Below are positions 6,548-13,773 of a DNA stretch of 13,773 nt, one piece after another. How positions within the stretch are numbered: position 1 is the stretch's first letter; each line of letters opens with the position of its first letter. Under the pieces are notes generated by a model. The model ran no database searches and was not told where the DNA came from. It worked only from the letters and a program-made list of their open reading frames with translations. This DNA is from Methanosarcina sp. (GTDB taxonomy: Archaea > Halobacteriota > Methanosarcinia > Methanosarcinales > Methanosarcinaceae): positions 1 to 13,773 of the forward strand of contig JADGNM010000021.1 of NCBI GenBank assembly GCA_017883485.1, written 5' to 3'. The position numbers and the translations under genes were made by a program.

Positions 6548-6826
6548 ATGATTATCAGGATAATGGGCGAAGGACAGTATCAGGCTTCTGAAGACCTTTT
6601 CAATGAACTGAACAAGATAGATAACCACATTGTGAATCTGGTTGAGGAAGGAAAAGCCGAAGAATATAGAAAAGAACTTGCGAGACTGATTTCCGAGATC
6701 AAGGGAAAAGCAGAGCCAATTGATCCGAAAGATATAGTAGAATCCGACATCATTGTGCCCCCCGGAGACCTGAGTTTTGAGGAGGCAAAGGCTGTATTTA
6801 AAGGAGAAGGGATTTTTGAAGATTGA
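6548..6826 (+). CDS. pspAA: PspA-associated protein PspAA
   Basis: This 92-residue protein starts at an ATG preceded by a strong Shine-Dalgarno sequence (AAGGAGG, 6535-6541) that lies in the last codons of pspA. It shows the PspAA-domain pattern: MIIRIMGEGQYQ at the start, a short helical region, and the late motif ESDIIVPPGDLSFEEAKAVF followed by a Gly-containing end. PspAA is known from comparative genomics as a small partner encoded with PspA in archaea and some bacteria; its biochemical role is not settled. The tight spacing to pspA supports translational coupling and a shared complex at the membrane. Confidence 0.88.
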   Translation: MIIRIMGEGQYQASEDLFNELNKIDNHIVNLVEEGKAEEYRKELARLISEIKGKAEPIDPKDIVESDIIVPPGDLSFEEAKAVFKGEGIFED

Positions 6827-6835
6827 ACAAATGTG

Positions 6836-6866
6836 AGTAGAAGTCAGCAGAAGTAGAAGTCAGCAG
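6836..6866 (+). repeat. 15-bp tandem duplication after pspAA
   Basis: AGTAGAAGTCAGCAG occurs at 6836-6850 and again, unchanged, at 6852-6866, a period of 16 bp. The second copy runs into the hairpin at 6863. It looks like a local slippage duplication and has no assigned function. Confidence 0.85.
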
Positions 6867-6880
6867 GCCTTCGGGCCTGC
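6863..6880 (+). terminator. UUCG-loop hairpin at the end of the psp operon
   Basis: GCAGGCC (6863-6869) and GGCCTGC (6874-6880) form a perfect 7-bp, G+C-rich stem closed by the very stable UUCG tetraloop. It lies 37 nt after the pspAA stop and also just beyond the stop of the decayed usp gene on the other strand. No long T-run follows, so it may act as a 3'-end stabiliser or processing site rather than as a classical terminator. Confidence 0.6.
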
Positions 6881-6883
6881 ATT

Positions 6884-7057
6884 CATCGAACAATCATTAC
6901 AGGAACATTTGAGTGCCTGAGGACATTTTCTGCATAGTTAAGGATTTCTTCAGCCGGGATACCTTTTAGGAATACAGACTTAACTTTAATACCAGCTTCT
7001 TTTCCAGGCTCCTCTACATTACAAATTGCGGTTCTTCCCCTTTTGCTAAAATAGATA
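6884..7057 (-). pseudogene. Universal stress protein (UspA family) remnant, N-terminus lost and internally deleted
   Basis: On the minus strand, a frame bounded upstream by a TAA (7058-7060) and ending in TGA (6884-6886) reads 57 codons. It ends GIPAEEILNYAENVLRHSNV followed by PVMIVR, which is unmistakably UspA-like. The GxPAEEIL.YAE helix and the NVLRHSNVPVMIVR C-terminal strand are both present. The part that should lie between them, the D-x-IVMG-x-x-G nucleotide loop and the GSVAE helix, is missing, as if a deletion had joined two similar AE(N) sites. The first half of the roughly 140-residue family, including the start, is also gone. There is no start codon or ribosome site. It lies between pspAA and the kinase gene. 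Confidence 0.75.
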
Positions 7058-7092
7058 TCTTATGCGGCATCCTTGCAGCTGTCTTATTGAAC

Positions 7093-9264
7093 TTAACCTG
7101 TGAATTTGATACTAAATTTTGTGCCCCTGTTTCTTTCAAGCTCGATACTCCCTCCTATCTGGTCAACAAGGGCATTTACAAGCTGCAAACCCAGACTGGT
7201 CGAGCTTCTGAAATCAATATCTTCAGGAAAACCCTTTCCGTTATCTTCAAAGACAAGCGTAAAATGCTTACAATTTCCTGAGTTATCCGGGGAACCTGTG
7301 AGATCTGGACTCATAGGAGAATAAACATAACTTGAGACACTGTTCTCATTCTTATCCTCTTCTCCATTTCTTTCTTCGATAAGCGAAATGTTAATTTCTC
7401 CGTTAGTTCCTGCAGGAAAAGCATATTTAAAAGAGTTTGTAAACAGTTCATTTATTATGATCCCCAGGGAAACTGCGGTGTCAACTTCGAGGAAGAAACT
7501 ATTGACATCAAGATTTACCTGGATGTTGCAGTTTTCAGTCCTGTATGACCTGATAAGATCGGTTATTAGTTTACGGAGATAAGATGAAAAATCAAGGGAG
7601 TCAAGTTTTCCGGATTCGTAAAGCTCCTGGTGTATAAGAGACATAGATAATATGCGGTTTTCACTTTCCTTAAAAGCTTCAATAACTCTTCTGTCACTGA
7701 ACTTCTCGGCCTGGAGGTCAAGCAGGAAAGAGACTATTTGAAGGTTATTTTTAATTCTATGATTAATCTCTTTTTTCTTCACTTGCTCAGCTTTCTCAAA
7801 TGCTTCTTCGGCAGCTTTCCTTTCCGTAATGTCAATAACTACACCCTGGAAATGGGTGACTTTTCCAGCTTTGTTCCTCTGGATGAAGGTCCTCTCGTCA
7901 ACCCAGCAAAGTGTCCCGTCTTTTGTATATATCCTGTACTCGGACTCAAATGTCTCACTGCCTTTTTTAATCTGGTGTTCACGCTCTTCCTGAACTCTGT
8001 CTATATCTTCCCTGTGGATAATGTTACCATAAAGTATCTCATTTGATGTGAAGTCCTCAGCGGTATACCCTAACTGAAATACATTTTCAGTAACGAAATC
8101 AGCAGGCCAATTATCTTCATTTCTCCATAAGAAAACGACTGCAGGACTGTTATTGACAACTGTCCAGAGTACTTTCTGTACTTCAAGAGCCATCTTTAAG
8201 GTCTCTTCACTTTCCCTGAACATACAGATATCCGGCATTATCAAGGGGAATCCTCCGACCTTTCCTGGAAGCTCTTTATTTTTGACTTTGTAGATGGCTT
8301 TGAGTTCAGTCGGAATCATTTCCTCTAGCTCGTGAATCGATTTTTCTTCACGCTCTCTTTTTGAAGGAGTCTTCGCGGTAAAAAGCTCATTCTGACTCTG
8401 AAAGGTCTGGCTCACATCTTTGAAATAAGCAGGATCCGGTACCTTCTGCAGCAATCTTCCTAAAAAAAGTGTCCTGTCCTGAAGTTTAGTTCCAATATCT
8501 TTGCACTCCTTTACTTTAAGAATTAGAGATAAAACATACCTTAGAAAACGTACCTCTTCAGGCGTAAACTCAACATACCTGCTTTTTTGAAGTGTTATAG
8601 CCAAACATGTTTTTCCCTGACTTCTTAAAAAAGCACTTATTCCGCCTGTGCACTCTCCGGATGTGCAAGTCTGTCCAAAGGATCCGAGTTCCTTAATAGA
8701 AATTACATCAAAAACTCTCTGGACGTCCGTAGCAGTGCCTGAATGCTGGAGTGGAGCTGCAGGAAAATCAGCGCTCTTATGATATATTTTGAAAATGCTG
8801 CAAGACTCGACTTTAATAGTCGAAGCTACCATTTCTGCAGTCTGGTCAATCAGCTTTTTGAAGTCTGCGGATGAAAGGGACTGCCTCGATCCGGAGAGAA
8901 TTTCCTTATACTTTTCCTGCGGAAGCGTTTTTTTCTCCTTAAGTTTCAGGGATACGAGGTCAAGCCCGTAAATATATACATATCTGCTCTCGGAAGACTT
9001 AAAAGTAAGCGAATAACCCTTTTCTTTTATCTCAATATCGCAGGCTCCTTTTTCCAGGATAGCTTTCTTTACGAAAACAATGATATTTGAGGGAAGTTTC
9101 TCTCCTTTATTAATTCCCCATATCTTTAGCAAATGAGAAGCTGCTTCATTTGCATAAACTACAGTCGCATCTTTTCTCACTTTGAATATGGGATAAGGGC
9201 TTGCAGCAAGGAGATGCTCCATCGAAGCAAATCCTTTATCTTTGTCATTTACGACATCTATCAA
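7093..9264 (-). CDS. Soluble PAS-GAF-PAS sensor histidine kinase (HisKA_2 type)
   Basis: From the TTG at 9264 the product has 723 residues. I chose this start because GGAGG (plus-strand CCTCC, 9269-9273) lies 4 nt before it; a TTG at 9285 would add seven residues. The order of domains is: PAS (about 15-105), GAF-like (about 132-255) with Cys200, Cys205 and Cys220, a charged linker, PAS/PAC (about 365-485, ending VVIDITERKAAEEA), the dimerisation/phosphoacceptor segment EINHRIKNN with His502, and an ATPase domain with an N-box (NELFTNSFKYAF, 605-616), DNGKGFP (674-680) and SLGLQLV (690-696). An unusual Ser/Pro/acidic insertion of about 33 residues (632-664) sits between the N-box and the G1 box. 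No membrane segment is present, so sensing is cytoplasmic. No response regulator lies nearby; the signal is unknown, although the cysteines hint at redox or metal/heme sensing. Confidence 0.88.
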   Translation of the reverse strand: MIDVVNDKDKGFASMEHLLAASPYPIFKVRKDATVVYANEAASHLLKIWGINKGEKLPSNIIVFVKKAILEKGACDIEIKEKGYSLTFKSSESRYVYIYGLDLVSLKLKEKKTLPQEKYKEILSGSRQSLSSADFKKLIDQTAEMVASTIKVESCSIFKIYHKSADFPAAPLQHSGTATDVQRVFDVISIKELGSFGQTCTSGECTGGISAFLRSQGKTCLAITLQKSRYVEFTPEEVRFLRYVLSLILKVKECKDIGTKLQDRTLFLGRLLQKVPDPAYFKDVSQTFQSQNELFTAKTPSKREREEKSIHELEEMIPTELKAIYKVKNKELPGKVGGFPLIMPDICMFRESEETLKMALEVQKVLWTVVNNSPAVVFLWRNEDNWPADFVTENVFQLGYTAEDFTSNEILYGNIIHREDIDRVQEEREHQIKKGSETFESEYRIYTKDGTLCWVDERTFIQRNKAGKVTHFQGVVIDITERKAAEEAFEKAEQVKKKEINHRIKNNLQIVSFLLDLQAEKFSDRRVIEAFKESENRILSMSLIHQELYESGKLDSLDFSSYLRKLITDLIRSYRTENCNIQVNLDVNSFFLEVDTAVSLGIIINELFTNSFKYAFPAGTNGEINISLIEERNGEEDKNENSVSSYVYSPMSPDLTGSPDNSGNCKHFTLVFEDNGKGFPEDIDFRSSTSLGLQLVNALVDQIGGSIELERNRGTKFSIKFTG

Positions 9265-9285
9265 AACGCCTCCAATTTGATGCAA

Positions 9286-9524
9286 GAATGCCTGTTATCA
9301 TGCTAAGATATTGAGATCCAAATATTAAAAAGATTGTTGCCGATATTTATTTATTAAATATATTATAAGAATAATAAGTTATTAAAAGCTTAATAAGAGG
9401 AATTATTTTTTAATAAGATCCATCCGGTTTTTACCCATCAACTGGACAAAGACCCGGCTATTAAATATTCTATCAGTTACTCGAAATTCAAAAACTTATT
9501 TTGTTTAGAGCTTGTCTGTGAAAT
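9286..9524. other. A+T-rich gap between kinase and STAND genes
   Basis: No gene is seen. The stretch contains many TTAATAA/TTATTAA words, including an inverted repeat TTATTAA (9379-9385) and TTAATAA (9390-9396) around AAGC. Minus-strand TATA-like sequences near 9318-9330 and 9356-9370 could serve the kinase gene. Confidence 0.4.
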
Positions 9525-12329
9525 TCACTTTTTGGAATATTTCAGGCCCTCGAGATTTTTTTTGAAAAAATCGATTATCTTTTGGTCTTCTATTTCTCTT
9601 CCAAAGGAGAGCGATTGCTCGTAATATTCTATAGCTTTTCCATGTTCTCCCAGCATATGGTATACTCTTCCCATATTTCCAAGTAGAACCCCTTGTGAGT
9701 ACTTGTCCTCTGTTTCCTTAGCAATTTTGAGTGCCTGCTCGTAATATTCAATTGCTTTTCCGAATTCCCCGGTCTTACGGAATGCTAACCCCAGATTTCC
9801 AAGCAGGATTAATTCTACGCTCCGATTTTTAACTTCTTTAGCAATTTCTAATGCCTGTTCGTAATATTCGATTGATTTTTTCGGGTTGCCAAGATCATTA
9901 TATGCTCTTCCCATATTTCCAAGTAGGACTCCTTCCTCGCTTCTGTTCTCCATTTCTCTAGCAATTCCCAGTGCCTGTCCACAATGTTCGATTGTTTTTC
10001 CAGGGTCTCCCAGCTTATGGTATGCTCTCCCCATATTTCCAAGTTGGATTCCTTCTTCTTTTCTGTTCTCAGATTCTTTAGCAATTATGAGTGCTTTCTG
10101 GTAATATTCAATTGCTTTTTTCGGATCCCCCAGATCATTATATGTTCTCCCCATATTTCCAAACAGGATTCCTTCTTCACTCCTGTTCTCCATCTCTTTA
10201 ACAATTGTTAGCGCCTTTTCGTAATTTTCGATTGATTCTCTTAATTCTCCTGAATCATGATATGCCAGCCCCATATTTTCGAGTATGATTCCTTCTATGC
10301 TCCGGTTCTTTATTTCTTTAGCAATTTCCAGTGCTTGTCCATAATATTCAATTGCTTTTCCGAATTCACCCGGATCATGGTATGCTCTCCCCAGATTTCC
10401 TAGTTGAATTCCTTCTTCATTCCTGTTCTTCATTTCTTTAGCAATTTTGACTGCTTGCTCGGAACATTCAATTGCTTTTCCGAATTCGCCCAGCTTACGG
10501 TATGCTAGTCCCAGATTTCCACGCAGAATTCCCTCTATGCTCCGATCCTGTGTTTTTTTTACAATTTTGAGTGCGTGCTCGTAATATTCGATTGCTTTTC
10601 CAAATTCTCCCAATTCATAGTATGCTAATCCCAAATTTCCAAGTATGATCCATTCTACACTCTTGTTTTTTACTTTTTTAGTAATTTCCAGCGCCTGCTC
10701 GGAACATGTAATTGCCTTTCCGAAGTCTCCCAGCTTGCGGTATGATAGTCCCAGATTTCCAAGTCGGAGTCCTTTTATGCTCCTACTCTCCGACTCCTTC
10801 ATAATTTTCAGCGCATGTTCGGAAAAATCAACTGCTTTTCTTAATTCTCCCAGCATACGATACGCAGTCCCTAGATTTCCAAGAATTAAACCATGGACTT
10901 CTATTTTATTTAAAAAAGCTTCATTTCCATAATCATCTTCAGGCAACATTTTTGAGTACAGGTCAATAAGTACTGTATAATTGCCCCAATGGTCAAGTTG
11001 TCCATCAAGGTTGTTACCAGATATAATCCTGATAGCCTGGTCAAATTCTTTGGCCATACATGCATAGTAATGAGCCTCAATTAAATTGTGAAAGTTCTCT
11101 TTTTTTGCGGGTTCAGCTGGTAAGGGAAAAGAGAGATAGTATTTGCAGGCAAGTTTGTAGAACTCGGATTTTTCTGAAAATCGATCTGCGGCGTACTTGT
11201 TTATTAGCGCTTCTTCCCAGTAATTTTCACCGCTTTTTTGTAAAAAAGACTTAAGGCATAAATCCCATGCAATTTCTTCAACTCTTGACTCGGTCCATGC
11301 AGGGTCATTAGCTATTATTGTAATTGCCTCTGCAGGCACTGGCTGCCTGAAAATAGATAAATACTGAAGGATCTTACGTTCGTCTTCAGACAGTCTTTGA
11401 TTGTAGACCACATTAAGGATGTTTTCGACTACCCTCTCTTCTCCTCCAACCCAGAAAGAACTATGATTCAGGAGAGTGGAAAGCGAACCTTTTATATATT
11501 TCGTAAGTTGAGCCAGCAGGATAAGAGCAAGTGGATGACCCCCAGACAATTCAATGATCTTCTTTAACTCATTCTCAGATTTATTAAGTCCTTCGCGCCT
11601 TAACAGTTTAATTCCGGCCGATGTATCCAGTCCCCTTATTTCGTATGGAAAAGGTCTGATTCCGCGTCCGCTTGCAAAATAATTGCAGCTAATGAATATA
11701 ATTTTACTTCTAATGCAATTTTCATTTGCTTTTTCTATCAGCTCGGAAAAACCGATTTTTGACTCTAAAGGTTTGTTTGTTTGGGAATCAAGTAAAATCT
11801 CAAAATTATCAAGAACCAGAAGGTAAGAAACTTTGTTTAATTCTTGAAATAGAATGTCTATTTGATCTGCGATTTTGTAATGTTCAAGGTCTTTTACAGG
11901 TTTGCCGATATCAGTAAGAAAGCTTCCGACAACTTCAGTGATATCTGTGGTTTCATCCAATTTTCGCCAGTAAATCTCGGCAAATTTCCAACGTTCTGCC
12001 TTTCTGTTAATGAACATACTTGCCAGAGTGGATTTCCCGGTTCCATGAAAGCCCGTGATGACCAGTGCGCTTTTGTCTCTTAAAAGAATCTCTATAATTG
12101 CAAGCTCTTTTTCTCTACCGAACACTTTTTTAGAATCTATTATAGGTCTGGCGCCATGTGTGTAAATCCATGAATGTCCATGTTTAATTGAACCATCAGG
12201 GTAGAAAAGAGTGAGTTCTTTATATGGCATCTTGGATCTATCGTTGCCTGTGCTTAGACCGGATATCTTTTCCGGTTTAAAATTTCCACTCAAAGCTATT
12301 GCCGTAACCAAAGGCTCATCTGTTGCCAT
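9525..12329 (-). CDS. STAND (NB-ARC-like) ATPase with eleven TPR repeats
   Basis: From the ATG at 12329 the protein has 934 residues. That ATG has a GAGG 8 nt upstream; a TTG at 12359 is less likely. Residues 1-66 are a short N-terminal region I do not recognise. The nucleotide-binding core follows: VFGREKEL (69-76), Walker A GFHGTGKST (93-101), Walker B LLVLDNFE (170-177), a sensor strand KIIFIS (about 209-214), and the GGHPLAL motif (263-269) of NB-ARC/STAND proteins, then a winged-helix-like region to about 390. Residues 481-920 are eleven TPR units of exactly 40 residues with a repeated LGNLGxAY core. STAND proteins are signal-dependent switches that oligomerise on activation; TPRs usually bind the trigger. 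The family serves in regulation and in antiviral defence. No obvious nuclease, protease or TIR effector is attached, so its output is unknown. Confidence 0.88.
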   Translation of the reverse strand: MATDEPLVTAIALSGNFKPEKISGLSTGNDRSKMPYKELTLFYPDGSIKHGHSWIYTHGARPIIDSKKVFGREKELAIIEILLRDKSALVITGFHGTGKSTLASMFINRKAERWKFAEIYWRKLDETTDITEVVGSFLTDIGKPVKDLEHYKIADQIDILFQELNKVSYLLVLDNFEILLDSQTNKPLESKIGFSELIEKANENCIRSKIIFISCNYFASGRGIRPFPYEIRGLDTSAGIKLLRREGLNKSENELKKIIELSGGHPLALILLAQLTKYIKGSLSTLLNHSSFWVGGEERVVENILNVVYNQRLSEDERKILQYLSIFRQPVPAEAITIIANDPAWTESRVEEIAWDLCLKSFLQKSGENYWEEALINKYAADRFSEKSEFYKLACKYYLSFPLPAEPAKKENFHNLIEAHYYACMAKEFDQAIRIISGNNLDGQLDHWGNYTVLIDLYSKMLPEDDYGNEAFLNKIEVHGLILGNLGTAYRMLGELRKAVDFSEHALKIMKESESRSIKGLRLGNLGLSYRKLGDFGKAITCSEQALEITKKVKNKSVEWIILGNLGLAYYELGEFGKAIEYYEHALKIVKKTQDRSIEGILRGNLGLAYRKLGEFGKAIECSEQAVKIAKEMKNRNEEGIQLGNLGRAYHDPGEFGKAIEYYGQALEIAKEIKNRSIEGIILENMGLAYHDSGELRESIENYEKALTIVKEMENRSEEGILFGNMGRTYNDLGDPKKAIEYYQKALIIAKESENRKEEGIQLGNMGRAYHKLGDPGKTIEHCGQALGIAREMENRSEEGVLLGNMGRAYNDLGNPKKSIEYYEQALEIAKEVKNRSVELILLGNLGLAFRKTGEFGKAIEYYEQALKIAKETEDKYSQGVLLGNMGRVYHMLGEHGKAIEYYEQSLSFGREIEDQKIIDFFKKNLEGLKYSKK
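9570..10889 (-). repeat. Eleven 120-bp tandem units encoding the TPR array
   Basis: The TPR part of the STAND gene is eleven uninterrupted units of exactly 120 bp, with no indels between units. Neighbouring copies remain similar at the DNA level (for example, TTTCC next to the conserved glycine-asparagine codons in every unit). This regularity points to growth by tandem duplication and makes copy-number change by recombination likely. Confidence 0.9.
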
Positions 12330-13012
12330 GTTAAAAACCTCGAACCAACAAATCCTCAAATAAAGCTGTGATCAGAGCGCTATGCCTGATAAACCGGTTG
12401 ATACTTTTAACGAACCACAATTTCTGACATTCTTTTCACAGTTTTTTATTCGGCCGTTTTTATTTTCTGTGTTCTTATTATCAGATTCTTCGGACATTCA
12501 AACCCTCTAAGATTCAATCATATTCGATATTTAAATTTAGAATTTTTATAAGTGTTATTTATTTAACGACGTTGAAATTAATAAGTTTTTTTATACAGAT
12601 AAAAATGTAATAATTATTTTATAAGACTCTGCAGAAATCTTCAGTAAAGAATCTTCCATTTTTAAGGCCTTTTCGATACCGACTGATAAGGAATAACAGA
12701 TACCTTTTTGTAAAAAGTAGCTTTTTCTGGATTTTGGCAGTGGGCGTTTTCTACTCATTTTCTACTCAATTACTTTATGATAGTTGGGATTTTACAGAGA
12801 ATTATGCACACTGGCTGTTCAATTTTACCTGACAATAAATGTTTACTGAGGATTTCTACAAAGCCGGTTTTTAAGACTTTTCGATATTTTCTGTGATAGT
12901 TAAAATTTATCATTAGTTCCGTTAGTGGTCGACTGCAATCAATCAAAAGGCTATAGAGGCACCTGGAAGTAAACAACCATGGTGGAGATTCTGGTAACAG
13001 GGTTTGAGCGCA
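12330..13012. other. Long A+T-rich gap upstream of the STAND gene
   Basis: I see no convincing gene here. A 68-codon minus-strand frame (12770-12976) starts at TTG without a ribosome site and matches nothing I know. TTTTCTACTCA occurs twice in tandem (12747-12757, 12758-12768), an 11-bp period. A minus-strand TATA-like sequence (CTTATAAAAA, plus 12542-12551) could start the STAND message with a leader of about 190 nt. Confidence 0.4.
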
Positions 13013-13126
13013 CTATTTTTTTGGTTTCCAACTACCAATCACCATAATAAAAGCGTTCAATATACCCATAACAACAGCAATTCCGATTGACACCTTAAAC
13101 AAAATTGTCGCTCTACCCTTACCCAT
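13013..13126 (-). CDS. Candidate 37-residue single-membrane-segment protein
   Basis: A short minus-strand frame begins MGKGRATILFKVSIGIAVVM and ends in GSWKPKK. A hydrophobic stretch of about 23 residues (9-31) is flanked by basic residues on both sides, as in a small membrane protein. A TATA box on the same strand (plus 13147-13156, reading ATTTATATAG) is centred about 26 bp before the ATG at 13126, so the message would be leaderless; an ATG at 13135 would add three residues. The family is unknown. The coding call rests on composition and promoter placement only. Confidence 0.45.
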   Translation of the reverse strand: MGKGRATILFKVSIGIAVVMGILNAFIMVIGSWKPKK

Positions 13127-13171
13127 ACGCAACATATGATATACAACTATATAAATCAAGTATTCATATGA

Positions 13172-13275
13172 GGTCGTGGGAGCGAGTCATTGAAAACTTC
13201 AAGTGATAAATCTCTCTACATATTCCTCAAATACGATAATAATACTTGTTTTTTAAAATTGGTCGATGACTAATG
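13172..13275. repeat. Diverged repeat, copy A (pair with 13563-13665)
   Basis: This 104-bp element aligns with 13563-13665 at an almost constant offset of 390-391 bp. Shared blocks in order are GGTCGTG, CGAGTCA, TGAAAAC, ATCTCT, TTCCT and a final ATTG..TAA..ATG region. The copies do not keep a common reading frame, so the conserved unit is probably not protein-coding. Copy A lies between the two divergent mini-protein genes. Confidence 0.65.
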
Positions 13276-13309
13276 GACATAGATTCCTATATATGGACAG
13301 GACATAGAT
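13275..13309 (+). promoter_or_regulatory. Promoter with two direct repeats flanking the TATA box
   Basis: GGACATAGAT occurs at 13275-13284 and at 13300-13309, on either side of a TATA-like sequence CCTATATATGG (13286-13296). Transcription would start near 13317, about 30 nt before the GTG of the next gene. The placement suits a repressor or activator site; the regulator is unknown. Confidence 0.5.
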
Positions 13310-13347
13310 AAATAGAAACTATCTAAAGAAATTTGGAGACAAACACA

Positions 13348-13542
13348 GTGATTAAAAACTTAGAGTTGCAAAGTATAAGCATGGGTAAAATCACATTAAT
13401 AGCATACGTTATAATCATACTCACCTTACTGGTAACCGGATCAATACTAATAGCAGCATTGCGTATAGCAAGTAAAATAACTCGAAAAAGTTTAAAAATG
13501 CTACAAAATTTGGCAGTGTACCGAAAGTTCTCTAAACTCTAA
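13348..13542 (+). CDS. Candidate 64-residue single-membrane-segment protein
   Basis: The frame starts at a GTG (13348) with GGAG (13335-13338) 9 nt upstream; TTG at 13333 is unlikely because it overlaps that ribosome site, and an ATG at 13381 is a second option. Residues 15-38 (around LIAYVIIILTLLVTGSIL) form one membrane segment, followed by a strongly basic tail (ASKITRKSLKML.., ending YRKFSKL). A promoter with TATA box and flanking direct repeats lies at the right distance. The layout is like that of the minus-strand mini-protein at 13013-13126 (MGK start, one membrane segment, basic end), though the sequences are not clearly homologous. The function is unknown. Confidence 0.5.
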   Translation: MIKNLELQSISMGKITLIAYVIIILTLLVTGSILIAALRIASKITRKSLKMLQNLAVYRKFSKL

Positions 13543-13562
13543 CTACTTTGCACCCTTTTTCT

Positions 13563-13665
13563 GGTCGTGCCACGAGTCACTGAAAACCGTAATCCTGCGC
13601 ATCTCTTTGCTTTTTCCTTAGATTGAATGATATTACTGTTTTTCAGAATTGATTAATAACTCATG
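13563..13665. repeat. Diverged repeat, copy B
   Basis: This is the partner of the element at 13172-13275, lying 20 bp after the stop of the 64-residue mini-protein. Conserved words are GGTCGTG (13563-13569), CGAGTCA (13573-13579), TGAAAAC (13581-13587), ATCTCT (13601-13606) and TTCCT (13614-13618). The remaining 108 bp to the window edge show no gene; another element-associated gene may begin beyond the edge. Confidence 0.65.
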
Positions 13666-13773
13666 TAAAACACAAGGCAGTGTCGCGAATTTGCTGTAAA
13701 TTCAAAGTCAAGTTCTTTTGAGTTATATACAATTTAGTTCTCTTGATGTTGTATTTTCATTTAAATAACTTCT

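Noticed and set aside
9848..10211. Several short frames on both strands in the TPR region
   Set aside because: They arise from the 120-bp periodicity of the real gene and translate to repeated low-information sequence.
12770..12976. 68-codon minus-strand frame, considered as a transposase fragment
   Set aside because: It has a TTG start, no ribosome site and no transposase motif that I could name.

Overview
The window looks like a piece of a Methanosarcina chromosome (methanogenic archaeon). This rests on low to moderate G+C with very A+T-rich gaps, archaeal TATA boxes (TTTATATA-like) about 25 nt from inferred starts, an archaeal Trm1, a DUF2110 protein known only from archaea, an MsvR-type V4R regulator restricted to methanogens, and a HisKA_2-type multi-PAS kinase typical of Methanosarcina. 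No tRNA, rRNA, CRISPR array or intact insertion sequence was seen.

Layout. Positions 1-760 hold the possible tail of an upstream gene and a lipoprotein with a Thr/Pro stalk and a cupredoxin-like head that has lost its copper ligands. Positions 760-1640 are gene-poor with possible remnants. Positions 1640-4615 carry a plus-strand set: trm1 with a long, possibly structured leader, a winged-helix/coiled-coil regulator, a block of hairpin repeats, and a DUF2110 gene. Positions 4684-6880 form the most coherent unit. An msvR-like redox regulator on the minus strand diverges from a pspA-pspAA membrane-stress pair on the plus strand. The space between holds four copies of one 17-bp motif overlapping the TATA boxes of both promoters, and the Psp pair ends at a UUCG-loop hairpin. 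Positions 6884-7057 are the decayed end of a universal stress protein gene. Positions 7093-9264 encode a soluble PAS-GAF-PAS histidine kinase with a cysteine cluster in its GAF region. Positions 9525-12329 encode a STAND (NB-ARC-like) ATPase with eleven exact 40-residue TPR units. From 12330 to the end the DNA is mostly non-coding and A+T-rich. It holds two candidate single-membrane-segment mini-proteins on opposite strands and a diverged, roughly 104-bp duplicated element.

How the genes may work together. The best-supported link is the divergent msvR/pspA-pspAA module: shared operators suggest that a thiol-sensing repressor controls both itself and an ESCRT-III-like membrane repair system. 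The histidine kinase and the STAND-TPR protein are signalling proteins whose inputs cannot be read from the sequence. The right-hand end is the least explained part.
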